A model generated the notes under the pieces. The model had not been told where the DNA came from, ran no database searches, and worked only from the letters and a program-made list of their open reading frames with translations. This document shows, one piece after another, positions 6,361-12,499 of a DNA stretch of 12,499 nt; the first letter of the stretch is position 1; each line of letters starts with the position of its first letter. Where the stretch lies: assembly GCA_023425455.1 (NCBI GenBank), contig JAFACP010000474.1, positions 1 to 12,499 on the forward strand, read 5' to 3'. This stretch comes from Pseudomonadota bacterium. Lineage in GTDB: Bacteria > Pseudomonadota > Gammaproteobacteria > Enterobacterales > Enterobacteriaceae. The position numbers and the translations under genes were made by a program.

Positions 6361-7770
6361 TTAAACGCTGTAGTACAGCTCGAACTCAACCGGGTGCGGA
6401 GTCATACGTACGCGGTCGTTCTCTTCGATACGCAGCGCGATATAAGCGTCGATAGCGTCGTCAGTGAACACGCCGCCCGCAGTCAAGAACTCGCGGTCTG
6501 CGTCCAGAGCCTGCAGGGCTTCTTCCAGAGAGCCTGCAACCTGTGGGATCTCTTTCGCTTCTTCTGGCGGCAGGTCGTACAGGTTTTTGTCCATTGCTTC
6601 GCCCGGGTGGATCTTGTTCTTAATACCGTCCAGACCAGCCATCAGCAGTGCTGCGAAGCACAGGTATGGGTTAGCTGCTGGATCCGGGAAGCGAACTTCG
6701 ATACGGCGCGCTTTTGGAGAAGCAACAACCGGGATACGGATAGAAGCAGAACGGTTACGGGCAGAGTAAGCCAGCATTACCGGCGCTTCGTAACCCGGGA
6801 CCAGACGCTTGTAAGAGTTGGTGGTTGGGTTCGCCAGGGCGTTGATTGCTTTTGCGTGCTTGATAACACCGCCGATGTAGTACAGCGCCTGCTCAGACAG
6901 ACCTGCATATTTGTCGCCAGAGAACAGGTTGGTACCGTTCTTGGACAGAGACATGTGGCAGTGCATACCGGAACCGTTATCGCCGAACATTGGTTTTGGC
7001 ATAAAGGTCGCGGTTTTACCGAAACGGTGCGCAACGTTGTGCACAACGTATTTGTAGATCTGAATTTCGTCGGCTTTTTTGGTCATGGTGTTGAAGCGGG
7101 TAGCCACTTCGTTCTGACCAGCGGTCGCCACTTCGTGGTGGTGCGCTTCAACAACCAGGCCCATCTCTTCCATCACCATACACATGGTGGAACGGATATC
7201 CTGTGATGAATCGACCGGTGGAACCGGGAAGTAACCGCCTTTCACACCAGGACGGTGGCCTTTGTTGCCGCCTTCGTATTTGGTGGCAGAGTTCCATGCG
7301 CCTTCAATATCGTCGATAGCCACGTGGGAACCGGAGATAGAAGAGCCGAAACGGACATCGTCAAACAGGAAGAACTCTGGCTCTGGCCCAAACAGAACGG
7401 TGTCTGCGATGCCGGTGGAGCGCAGATACTCTTCAGCGCGTTTAGCGATGGAGCGAGGATCGCGGTCGTAGCCCTGCAGTGTGCCTGGCTCGAGGATATC
7501 GCAGCGGATGATAAGCGTAGGTTCTTCGTAGAACGGATCAATGACCGCCGTGGTAGCGTCTGGCATCAGAACCATGTCAGATTCGTTAATGCCTTTCCAG
7601 CCACCAATGGAGGAGCCGTCAAACATTTTGCCTTCTTCAAAGAATTCGGCGTTCACCTGATGAGCAGGAATTGTGACGTGCTGTTCTTTACCTTTGGTAT
7701 CGGTGAAGCGCAGATCAACAAACTTCACTTCATGTTCGTTCAGCATCGTCAAAACGTGTTCAGCGGACAT
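6361..7770 (-). CDS. glnA: Glutamine synthetase, type I
   Basis: Makes glutamine from glutamate, ammonia and ATP as a cytosolic dodecamer; the main ammonia-assimilating enzyme when nitrogen is limiting. The product has 469 aa, the E. coli length. The N-terminal beta-grasp domain (to about 105) has [13 protein letters not shown]. The catalytic domain shows metal ligands E130 and E132 ([11 protein letters not shown]), E213, E221 and H270 (GMHCHMSL), the loop [17 protein letters not shown], and R-rich IRIPV and [11 protein letters not shown]398 in NLYDLPPEE is the tyrosine adenylylated by GlnE, so activity control is kept. The ATG at 7770 has a GGAGAG ribosome site. It is first in the glnA-glnL-glnG operon, under the tandem promoters described upstream. 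Confidence 0.98.
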   Translation of the reverse strand: MSAEHVLTMLNEHEVKFVDLRFTDTKGKEQHVTIPAHQVNAEFFEEGKMFDGSSIGGWKGINESDMVLMPDATTAVIDPFYEEPTLIIRCDILEPGTLQGYDRDPRSIAKRAEEYLRSTGIADTVLFGPEPEFFLFDDVRFGSSISGSHVAIDDIEGAWNSATKYEGGNKGHRPGVKGGYFPVPPVDSSQDIRSTMCMVMEEMGLVVEAHHHEVATAGQNEVATRFNTMTKKADEIQIYKYVVHNVAHRFGKTATFMPKPMFGDNGSGMHCHMSLSKNGTNLFSGDKYAGLSEQALYYIGGVIKHAKAINALANPTTNSYKRLVPGYEAPVMLAYSARNRSASIRIPVVASPKARRIEVRFPDPAANPYLCFAALLMAGLDGIKNKIHPGEAMDKNLYDLPPEEAKEIPQVAGSLEEALQALDADREFLTAGGVFTDDAIDAYIALRIEENDRVRMTPHPVEFELYYSV

Positions 7771-7869
7771 ACTTAACTCTCCAGATTGGTCATTGTCGTC
7801 GTGGTAACGAGGTCTTCAACTTTCTATTAAGGTGGCTGTGATGCCATCTTTTTGCCGTATTTTTATAAA

Positions 7870-7885
7870 GCGAAATCTGTGCCAA
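7870..7885 (-). promoter_or_regulatory. glnAp2, sigma-54 promoter
   Basis: On the minus strand TTGGCAC (7885-7879) and TCGC (7873-7870) give the -24 GG and -12 GC elements at the right spacing. This predicts +1 at 7858, 88 bp before the ATG. The core is identical, as I recall it, to E. coli glnAp2. It is activated by phosphorylated NtrC under nitrogen limitation. Confidence 0.93.
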
Positions 7886-7918
7886 CTTTTAAATCACCCC
7901 AAAAAGGCGTTATCATGC

Positions 7919-7930
7919 GCACCATAGTGC
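7919..7930. promoter_or_regulatory. NtrC site 4 (weak)
   Basis: GCACCATAGTGC is a 12-bp palindrome with one mismatch pair, centred at about -66 from the predicted glnAp2 start. It corresponds to a low-affinity 'governor' site that limits maximal promoter output in E. coli. A still weaker half-site may lie near 7896-7912. Confidence 0.6.
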
Positions 7931-7938
7931 AAAAGGGC

Positions 7939-7955
7939 TGCACCACGATGGTTAT
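7939..7955. promoter_or_regulatory. NtrC site 3 (weak)
   Basis: TGCACCACGATGGTTAT has one perfect TGCACCA half and a partial TGGT half. Its centre lies 89 bp upstream of the glnAp2 start, matching the E. coli low-affinity site. Confidence 0.6.
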
Positions 7956-7957
7956 GT

Positions 7958-7974
7958 TGCACCAGTATAGTGCT
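7958..7974. promoter_or_regulatory. NtrC site 2 (strong), overlapping glnAp1
   Basis: TGCACCAGTATAGTGCT is centred at -108 from the glnAp2 start and 32 bp, or three helical turns, from site 1. It is half of the enhancer pair and also covers the glnAp1 -10 box, so NtrC binding represses p1. Confidence 0.9.
7964..7969 (-). promoter_or_regulatory. glnAp1 -10 box (sigma-70)
   Basis: TATACT on the minus strand predicts a start near 7957, 187 bp upstream of the glnA ATG, the same distance as I recall for E. coli glnAp1. The -35 region is poor, as expected for a CRP-dependent promoter. The box lies within NtrC site 2. Confidence 0.7.
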
Positions 7975-7989
7975 CCAGTGTGAACATTG

Positions 7990-8006
7990 AGCACCATATT
8001 GGTGCA
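7990..8006. promoter_or_regulatory. NtrC site 1 (strong enhancer)
   Basis: AGCACCATATTGGTGCA is a near-perfect NtrC palindrome centred 140 bp upstream of the glnAp2 start, the E. coli enhancer position. With site 2 it nucleates the NtrC oligomer that loops to sigma-54 RNA polymerase. Confidence 0.92.
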
Positions 8007-8035
8007 ATTTTCGTTAAGGTGCCCTTTTACCGCTC

Positions 8036-8051
8036 CGTGAAAGCGATCACA
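8036..8051. promoter_or_regulatory. CRP-type site between glnA and typA
   Basis: CGTGAAAGCGATCACA fits the CRP consensus TGTGA-N6-TCACA with one mismatch. It is centred about 86 bp upstream of the predicted glnAp1 start and about 88 bp before the expected typA start. Activation of glnAp1 is the known use of CRP here in E. coli; an effect on typA is possible. Confidence 0.65.
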
Positions 8052-8096
8052 AAGCATCTCTGCAATACTTGTTTGCGGGGGATGTTTGTGATCCTG

Positions 8097-8125
8097 TTTT
8101 GTAGTGCGATTAATCCGTGTACAAT
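8097..8125 (+). promoter_or_regulatory. Probable typA promoter
   Basis: TACAAT (8120-8125) is one mismatch from the -10 consensus, with a weak TTTTGT -35 (8097-8102) at 17 bp. Transcription would begin near 8132, leaving a leader of about 26 nt. Confidence 0.55.
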
Positions 8126-8157
8126 AACGCGCTATTTCTAATGCCTGAGGCAAAGTT

Positions 8158-9981
8158 GTGATCGAAAAATTGCGTAACATCGCCATCATCGCGCACGTTG
8201 ACCATGGTAAAACTACCCTGGTTGACAAGCTGCTGCAGCAGTCCGGTACGTTTGATGCTCGTGCCGAAACACAAGAGCGTGTGATGGACTCCAACGATTT
8301 GGAGAAAGAGCGTGGGATTACTATCCTCGCGAAAAACACCGCTATCAAATGGAATGATTACCGTATCAACATCGTTGATACCCCAGGGCACGCCGACTTC
8401 GGTGGTGAAGTTGAGCGTGTGATGTCCATGGTGGATTCCGTGCTGCTGGTGGTTGACGCATTTGACGGCCCAATGCCGCAAACGCGCTTCGTGACCAAAA
8501 AAGCATTTGCCCATGGCCTGAAACCTATCGTTGTTATCAACAAGGTTGACCGTCCTGGCGCGCGTCCTGACTGGGTTGTTGACCAGGTCTTTGACCTGTT
8601 CGTTAACCTCGACGCGACCGACGAGCAGCTGGACTTCCCTATCGTTTACGCGTCTGCGCTGAACGGTATCGCCGGTCTGGATCACGAAGATATGGCTGAA
8701 GACATGACGCCGCTGTATCAGACGATTGTTGACCGTGTACCGGCGCCAAACGTTGATCTCGAAGGCACCCTGCAGATGCAGATCTCTCAGCTCGACTACA
8801 ACAACTATGTTGGCGTAATCGGCATTGGTCGTATCAAGCGCGGTAAAGTGAAGCCAAACCAGCAGGTCACTATCATTGATAGCGAAGGCAAAACCCGTAA
8901 CGGTAAAGTCGGTAAAGTACTGGGCCATCTGGGTCTGGAACGTATCGAAACCGACGTGGCGGAAGCCGGCGACATCATTGCTATCACCGGTCTGGGCGAG
9001 CTGAACATCTCTGACACCATCTGCGATCCGCAGGCGGTTGAAGCGCTGCCAGCCCTGTCTGTTGATGAACCAACTGTATCCATGTTCTTCAACGTCAACA
9101 CCTCTCCGTTCTGCGGTAAAGAAGGTAAGTTCGTTACTTCTCGTCAGATCCTTGACCGCCTGAACAAAGAGCTGGTGCACAACGTTGCGCTGCGCGTTGA
9201 AGAAACCGAAGATGCTGATGCATTCCGCGTTTCTGGTCGTGGCGAGCTGCACCTGTCTGTTCTTATCGAAAACATGCGTCGTGAAGGTTTCGAAATGGCG
9301 GTTTCCCGTCCGAAAGTTATCTTCCGCGAAATCGACGGCCGTAAACAAGAGCCGTTCGAAAACGTAACGCTGGACGTTGAAGAGCAGCACCAGGGGTCTG
9401 TAATGCAGGCGCTGGGTGAGCGTAAAGGCGACCTGAAAAACATGAATCCAGATGGCAAAGGCCGCGTACGTCTCGACTACGTGATCCCAAGCCGTGGCCT
9501 GATCGGCTTCCGTTCAGAGTTCATGACCATGACCTCTGGTACCGGCCTGCTGTACTCCACCTTCAGCCACTATGACGACATTCGTCCGGGCGAAGTGGGC
9601 CAGCGTAACAACGGCGTTCTGATCTCCAACGGTCAGGGTAAAGCGGTTGCGTTTGCGCTGTTCGGCCTGCAGGATCGCGGTAAGCTGTTCCTGGGTCACG
9701 GTGCGGAAGTTTATGAAGGCCAGATCATCGGTATTCACAGCCGTTCTAACGACCTGACAGTAAACTGCCTGACCGGTAAGAAACTGACCAACATGCGTGC
9801 GTCCGGTACTGACGAAGCAACGGTTCTGGTTCCACCGATCAAGATGACGCTGGAGCAGGCTCTGGAATTCATCGATGATGACGAACTGGTAGAAGTGACT
9901 CCACAGTCAATTCGTATCCGTAAACGTCACCTGACCGAGAACGATCGTAAACGTGCGATGCGCGGTGCGAAAGAAGAGTAA
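8158..9981 (+). CDS. typA: Ribosome-dependent GTPase TypA/BipA
   Basis: A translational GTPase of the EF-G/LepA family that binds the ribosome and supports 50S maturation, mainly in the cold or under stress. The product has 607 aa, identical in length to E. coli BipA. The G domain shows G1 AHVDHGKT at 12-19, G2 threonine in RGITI at 52-56, G3 DTPGH at 74-78, G4 NKVD at 128-131 and G5 SAL at 166-168. EF-G-like domains II, III and V follow, then the BipA-specific C-terminal domain containing [11 protein letters not shown]. The start is a GTG at 8158 with a TGAGG site 7 nt upstream, giving the family N-terminus [15 protein letters not shown]. It is divergent from glnA. The Lys- and Arg-rich tail ([10 protein letters not shown]) differs slightly from E. 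coli. Confidence 0.98.
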   Translation: MIEKLRNIAIIAHVDHGKTTLVDKLLQQSGTFDARAETQERVMDSNDLEKERGITILAKNTAIKWNDYRINIVDTPGHADFGGEVERVMSMVDSVLLVVDAFDGPMPQTRFVTKKAFAHGLKPIVVINKVDRPGARPDWVVDQVFDLFVNLDATDEQLDFPIVYASALNGIAGLDHEDMAEDMTPLYQTIVDRVPAPNVDLEGTLQMQISQLDYNNYVGVIGIGRIKRGKVKPNQQVTIIDSEGKTRNGKVGKVLGHLGLERIETDVAEAGDIIAITGLGELNISDTICDPQAVEALPALSVDEPTVSMFFNVNTSPFCGKEGKFVTSRQILDRLNKELVHNVALRVEETEDADAFRVSGRGELHLSVLIENMRREGFEMAVSRPKVIFREIDGRKQEPFENVTLDVEEQHQGSVMQALGERKGDLKNMNPDGKGRVRLDYVIPSRGLIGFRSEFMTMTSGTGLLYSTFSHYDDIRPGEVGQRNNGVLISNGQGKAVAFALFGLQDRGKLFLGHGAEVYEGQIIGIHSRSNDLTVNCLTGKKLTNMRASGTDEATVLVPPIKMTLEQALEFIDDDELVEVTPQSIRIRKRHLTENDRKRAMRGAKEE

Positions 9982-10002
9982 TTGACTCCTCTTTTCGTCT
10001 GT

Positions 10003-10036
10003 AAAACCCCGCCCTGGTGCGGGGTTTTTCTTTTTT
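10003..10036 (+). terminator. typA intrinsic terminator
   Basis: A 10-bp stem AAAACCCCGC/GCGGGGTTTT (10003-10012 with 10019-10028) has a 6-nt loop and runs into a T-rich tail to 10036. It ends typA about 20 bp past the stop. Confidence 0.93.
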
Positions 10037-10110
10037 AGTCCGCCCCTCATTCATAGCCAAACCTTATCTTTCCCGCTACAGTTACTTTTCCACGGCGCAA
10101 GGAGATAAAC

Positions 10111-10710
10111 ATGCTTTATATCTTTGATTTAGGAAATGTAATCGTCGATATCGATTTTAATCGTGTGCTGGGAGCATGGAGTGATTTCAGCCGTGTTCCG
10201 CTGGCGACGTTAAAGCAGAGTTTCGCGATGGGTGAGACCTTCCACCAGCACGAACGCGGTGAAATCAGTGATGAAGAATTTGCTGAGCGTTTCTGTCACG
10301 AGATGGACCTGCCGCTAAGTTACGAGCAGTTCTCCCACGGCTGGCAGGCGGTATTTGTCGCTATCCGCCCCGAAGTCATCAACATTATGCGTAAACTTCG
10401 CGAGCAGGGGCACCGGGTCGTTGTCTTGTCGAATACCAATCGTCTGCACACGACATTCTGGCCTGATGAATATCCTGACGTGATTGCAGCGGCCGATAAA
10501 ATCTATCTTTCTCAGGAGATGGGGATGCGCAAACCGGAGACGCGTATCTATCAGGCTGTTTTACAGGCGGAAGGCGCTTCTGTGGCTGATGCGGTCTTTT
10601 TTGATGACAACGCCGATAATATAGAGGGAGCTAATCAGTTAGGTATTACGTCGATCCTGGTGACCGGAAAAGAGACGATACCCGACTACTTTGCGAAGCA
10701 GATATGCTAA
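10111..10710 (+). CDS. yihX: HAD-family sugar phosphatase YihX (alpha-D-glucose-1-phosphate phosphatase)
   Basis: A class IA haloacid-dehalogenase phosphatase; E. coli YihX hydrolyses alpha-D-glucose 1-phosphate released from glycogen. The product has 199 aa, the E. coli length. Motif I is FDLGNVIVD with nucleophile D6; the residue two positions on is G8 rather than the usual Asp, as in E. coli YihX. Motif II is S107 in VVLSNTN, motif III is K141 in GMRKPE, and motif IV is D165 and D166 in FFDDNADN. A helical cap occupies about 15-85. The ATG at 10111 has an AAGGAG site. It is first of a four-gene run, overlapping yihY by 7 bases. No clear promoter was found in the short gap after the typA terminator. 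Confidence 0.95.
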   Translation: MLYIFDLGNVIVDIDFNRVLGAWSDFSRVPLATLKQSFAMGETFHQHERGEISDEEFAERFCHEMDLPLSYEQFSHGWQAVFVAIRPEVINIMRKLREQGHRVVVLSNTNRLHTTFWPDEYPDVIAAADKIYLSQEMGMRKPETRIYQAVLQAEGASVADAVFFDDNADNIEGANQLGITSILVTGKETIPDYFAKQIC

Positions 10711-11585
10711 AAACCGTTCATCAAAAAGCCACTCACCACACCCGTCCACTTCGGGCGTGGCTGAAACTGCTCTGGCATCGCATTGATGAGGACAATATGA
10801 CGACGCTGGCGGGGAATCTCGCCTATGTGTCGCTGCTCTCACTGGTGCCGCTGGTGGCGGTTATTTTTGCCCTTTTTTCCGCGTTTCCGATGTTCTCTGA
10901 CGTCAGCCTGCAGCTGCGCCACTTCGTCTTTGCGAACTTCATTCCTGCGACCGGCGATGTCATTCAGAACTACATTGAACAGTTTGTCGCCAACTCCAGC
11001 AAGATGACGGCGGTGGGCGCCTGCGGGCTGATTGTTACCGCGCTGCTGCTGATGTACTCCATTGATAGCGCGCTCAATACCATCTGGCGGAGCAAAAAAG
11101 TTCGTCCCAGGATTTACTCGTTTGCCGTTTACTGGATGATTTTAACGCTTGGGCCGCTGCTGGCGGGGGCAAGCCTGGCGATCAGTTCCTATCTTCTTTC
11201 TCTGCGCTGGGCGAGTGATTTAAACAGCGTTATTGATAACGTTTTGCGTATCTTCCCGCTGATTTTATCCTGGCTCTCTTTCTGGCTACTATACAGCATT
11301 GTGCCGACCACGCGGGTCCCAAACAGGGATGCCGTTGTCGGCGCGCTGGTGGCGGCGGTGCTCTTTGAGTCAGGTAAGAAAGGCTTTGCCCTGTACATCA
11401 CCATGTTCCCCTCCTATCAGCTGATTTACGGCGTGCTGGCGGTGATCCCCATTTTGTTTGTCTGGGTCTACTGGACCTGGTGTATCGTCTTGCTTGGTGC
11501 CGAAATAACTGTCACTCTCGGTGTCTACCGCGAACTTAAAAAAACAGCAGCAGCTGAAAAACAACAAGAAGCAGACCAACCATGA
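10704..11585 (+). CDS. yihY: YihY/BrkB-family inner-membrane protein (formerly misassigned as RNase BN)
   Basis: An integral membrane protein of unknown transport or envelope role. It was once annotated rbn/RNase BN, but that nuclease activity is now assigned to elaC. The product has 293 aa against 290 in E. coli. After a basic cytosolic N-terminus (to about residue 32) there are about six hydrophobic segments: near 38-62, 100-118, 138-166, 180-205, 212-230 and 240-275. The signatures [26 protein letters not shown] and [20 protein letters not shown] are intact. The C-terminal tail is hydrophilic and variable. The ATG lies inside the last codons of yihX (ATGCTAA), so translation is probably coupled. 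Its stop overlaps the dtd start as ATGA. Confidence 0.94.
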   Translation: MLKTVHQKATHHTRPLRAWLKLLWHRIDEDNMTTLAGNLAYVSLLSLVPLVAVIFALFSAFPMFSDVSLQLRHFVFANFIPATGDVIQNYIEQFVANSSKMTAVGACGLIVTALLLMYSIDSALNTIWRSKKVRPRIYSFAVYWMILTLGPLLAGASLAISSYLLSLRWASDLNSVIDNVLRIFPLILSWLSFWLLYSIVPTTRVPNRDAVVGALVAAVLFESGKKGFALYITMFPSYQLIYGVLAVIPILFVWVYWTWCIVLLGAEITVTLGVYRELKKTAAAEKQQEADQP

Positions 11586-12019
11586 TTGCATTGATTCAGC
11601 GCGTAACCCGTGCCAGCGTCACCGTGGAGGACGAGGTGACGGGTGAAATTGGCCCAGGACTTTTGGTGTTGTTAGGTGTCGAAAAGGATGACGACGAACA
11701 AAAAGCCAACCGCTTATGTGAACGCGTGCTGGGCTACCGTATCTTCAGTGATGCGGAGGGTAAGATGAACCTGAACGTTCAGCAGGCCGGTGGCAGCGTG
11801 CTGGTGGTTTCTCAGTTCACGCTGGCTGCGGATACCGAACGCGGCATGCGCCCGGGTTTCTCCAGAGGTGCTGCGCCGGATCGTGCTGAAGCGCTCTATG
11901 AGTACTTTGTCGGGCGCTGCCGTCAGCAGGACATGAATACGCAAACCGGACGATTTGCTGCGGATATGCAGGTGTCGCTGGTGAACGATGGTCCCGTCAC
12001 CTTCTGGCTGCAGGTATGA
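11582..12019 (+). CDS. dtd: D-aminoacyl-tRNA deacylase Dtd
   Basis: Hydrolyses D-amino acids, and mischarged glycine, from tRNAs, protecting translation from D-residues. The product has 145 aa, the E. coli length. The two family signatures are present: SQFTLAAD at 77-84 and the Gly-cisPro motif at G137-P138 in [11 protein letters not shown], which enforces chiral rejection across the dimer interface. The ATG overlaps the yihY stop (ATGA at 11582-11585) and its own TGA overlaps the fabY ATG, so it sits in a translationally coupled chain. Confidence 0.97.
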   Translation: MIALIQRVTRASVTVEDEVTGEIGPGLLVLLGVEKDDDEQKANRLCERVLGYRIFSDAEGKMNLNVQQAGGSVLVVSQFTLAADTERGMRPGFSRGAAPDRAEALYEYFVGRCRQQDMNTQTGRFAADMQVSLVNDGPVTFWLQV

Positions 12020-12499
12020 GCCAGCTGGCGGCGTGGCCGCGGGTAACAAGAGAGAGTACAGCTATGTATCACCTTCGAGTACCGCAAACGGAAGAAGAGT
12101 TAGACGTTTACTACCATTTCCGCTGGGAAATGCTGCGCAAGCCCTTACATCAGCCGAAGGGCTCTGAACGCGACGCCTGGGACGCAATGGCGCATCACCA
12201 GATGGTGGTGGATGAAGAGGGCAACCTTGTCGCCGTCGGGCGTCTGTATATTAATGCCGACAATGAAGCCTCAATCCGTTTTATGGCCGTTCACCCGTCA
12301 GTGCAGGATAAAGGCCTGGGAACGCTGATGGCGATGACGCTGGAGTCCGTTGCTCGCCAGGAAGGGGTTAAACGCGTGACCTGTAGCGCCCGTGAAGACG
12401 CGGTGGAGTTTTTCGCCAAGCTGGGGTTTGTTAATCAGGGAGAAATCACCACGCCAACCACCACGCCGATTCGCCATTTTTTGATGATTAAGCCCGTCG
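12016..12499 (+). CDS. fabY: Acetoacetyl-ACP synthase-type protein FabY (YiiD), N-terminal part
   Basis: The 161 visible codons contain the GNAT acetyltransferase-like N-terminal domain; the C-terminal hot-dog (YiiD_C) domain of the 329-aa E. coli protein lies past the window end. In E. coli, FabY can start fatty-acid synthesis when FabH is missing. The reading [13 protein letters not shown] onward matches E. coli almost throughout, with the acetyl-CoA loop [10 protein letters not shown] and the block [15 protein letters not shown]. The start at 12016 ([14 protein letters not shown]) is chosen because it matches the E. coli MSQLPG start and overlaps the dtd stop as ATGA. The second ATG at 12064 is in frame with a purine-rich AGAGAGAG upstream and could be the real start. 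The first 16 codons diverge from E. coli more than the rest. Confidence 0.93.
   Translation, partial: MSQLAAWPRVTRESTAMYHLRVPQTEEELDVYYHFRWEMLRKPLHQPKGSERDAWDAMAHHQMVVDEEGNLVAVGRLYINADNEASIRFMAVHPSVQDKGLGTLMAMTLESVARQEGVKRVTCSAREDAVEFFAKLGFVNQGEITTPTTTPIRHFLMIKPV

Noticed and set aside
6394..7206. A 270-codon open frame antisense to glnA
   Set aside because: It is a codon-bias shadow of glnA with no family motifs and no ribosome site.
7863..8348. A 161-codon minus-strand frame over the glnA-typA control region
   Set aside because: The interval is filled by promoters and NtrC sites and by the start of typA on the other strand; the translation has no recognisable domain.
8110..9390. A 426-codon open frame antisense to typA
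   Set aside because: It mirrors the highly biased codon use of typA on the other strand, has no ribosome site or recognisable motif, and crosses the glnA-typA control region; typA is certain.
1..12499. Mobile element, CRISPR array, tRNA or rRNA, prophage or defence island
   Set aside because: Gene order is standard enterobacterial core with short, accounted-for gaps; no transposase, integrase, direct-repeat array or tRNA-like fold was seen.

Overview
The window is a stretch of core chromosome from a member of the Enterobacteriaceae. Protein lengths, residues and gene order match the Escherichia coli polA-spf-engB-csrC-yihI-hemN-yshB-glnG-glnL-glnA-typA and yihX-yihY-dtd-fabY blocks. Sequence differences from E. 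coli (in csrC, the NtrC linker and the YihI N-terminus) suggest a related genus such as Enterobacter, Lelliottia or Leclercia. I cannot fix the species by eye.

Layout. (1) Positions 1-140 hold the 3' part of the Spot 42 sRNA gene spf (+) with its terminator, back to back with the engB terminator. (2) Positions 141-1865 hold engB (-), a GTPase of 50S assembly; csrC (+), a CsrA-sequestering sRNA; and yihI (+), an activator of the Der GTPase. (3) Positions 1869-3427 hold a possible 60-codon membrane/basic ORF (+) directly before hemN (+), the oxygen-independent coproporphyrinogen III dehydrogenase. (4) Positions 3460-7770 are on the minus strand: the nitrogen operon glnA-glnL-glnG followed by the tiny membrane protein gene yshB. 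The glnA-glnL gap carries a UUCG terminator, a probable GlnZ 3'UTR sRNA, and a glnL promoter whose start is covered by a perfect NtrC palindrome. (5) Positions 7771-8157 are the divergent glnA/typA control region, with a sigma-54 promoter, a CRP-type site, a sigma-70 promoter and at least four NtrC sites. (6) Positions 8158-9981 hold typA/bipA (+). (7) Positions 10111-12499 hold yihX, yihY, dtd and fabY (+), joined by 7-, 4- and 4-base overlaps; fabY runs off the window.

The genes fall into three groups. The first is ribosome assembly and GTPases (EngB, YihI, BipA). The second is nitrogen assimilation, with GlnA as the enzyme and GlnL/GlnG as the sensor and regulator that control it. The third is RNA-based carbon control (Spot 42, CsrC and probably GlnZ). 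The sulfoquinovose (yihL-yihW) cluster that separates typA from yihX in E. coli K-12 is absent.

I found no mobile element, CRISPR array, tRNA, rRNA or defence system, and nothing that looks like a new multi-gene system. The items most worth a second look are the unrecognised ORF before hemN, yshB downstream of glnG, the glnA 3'UTR sRNA, and a consensus IHF match upstream of csrC.
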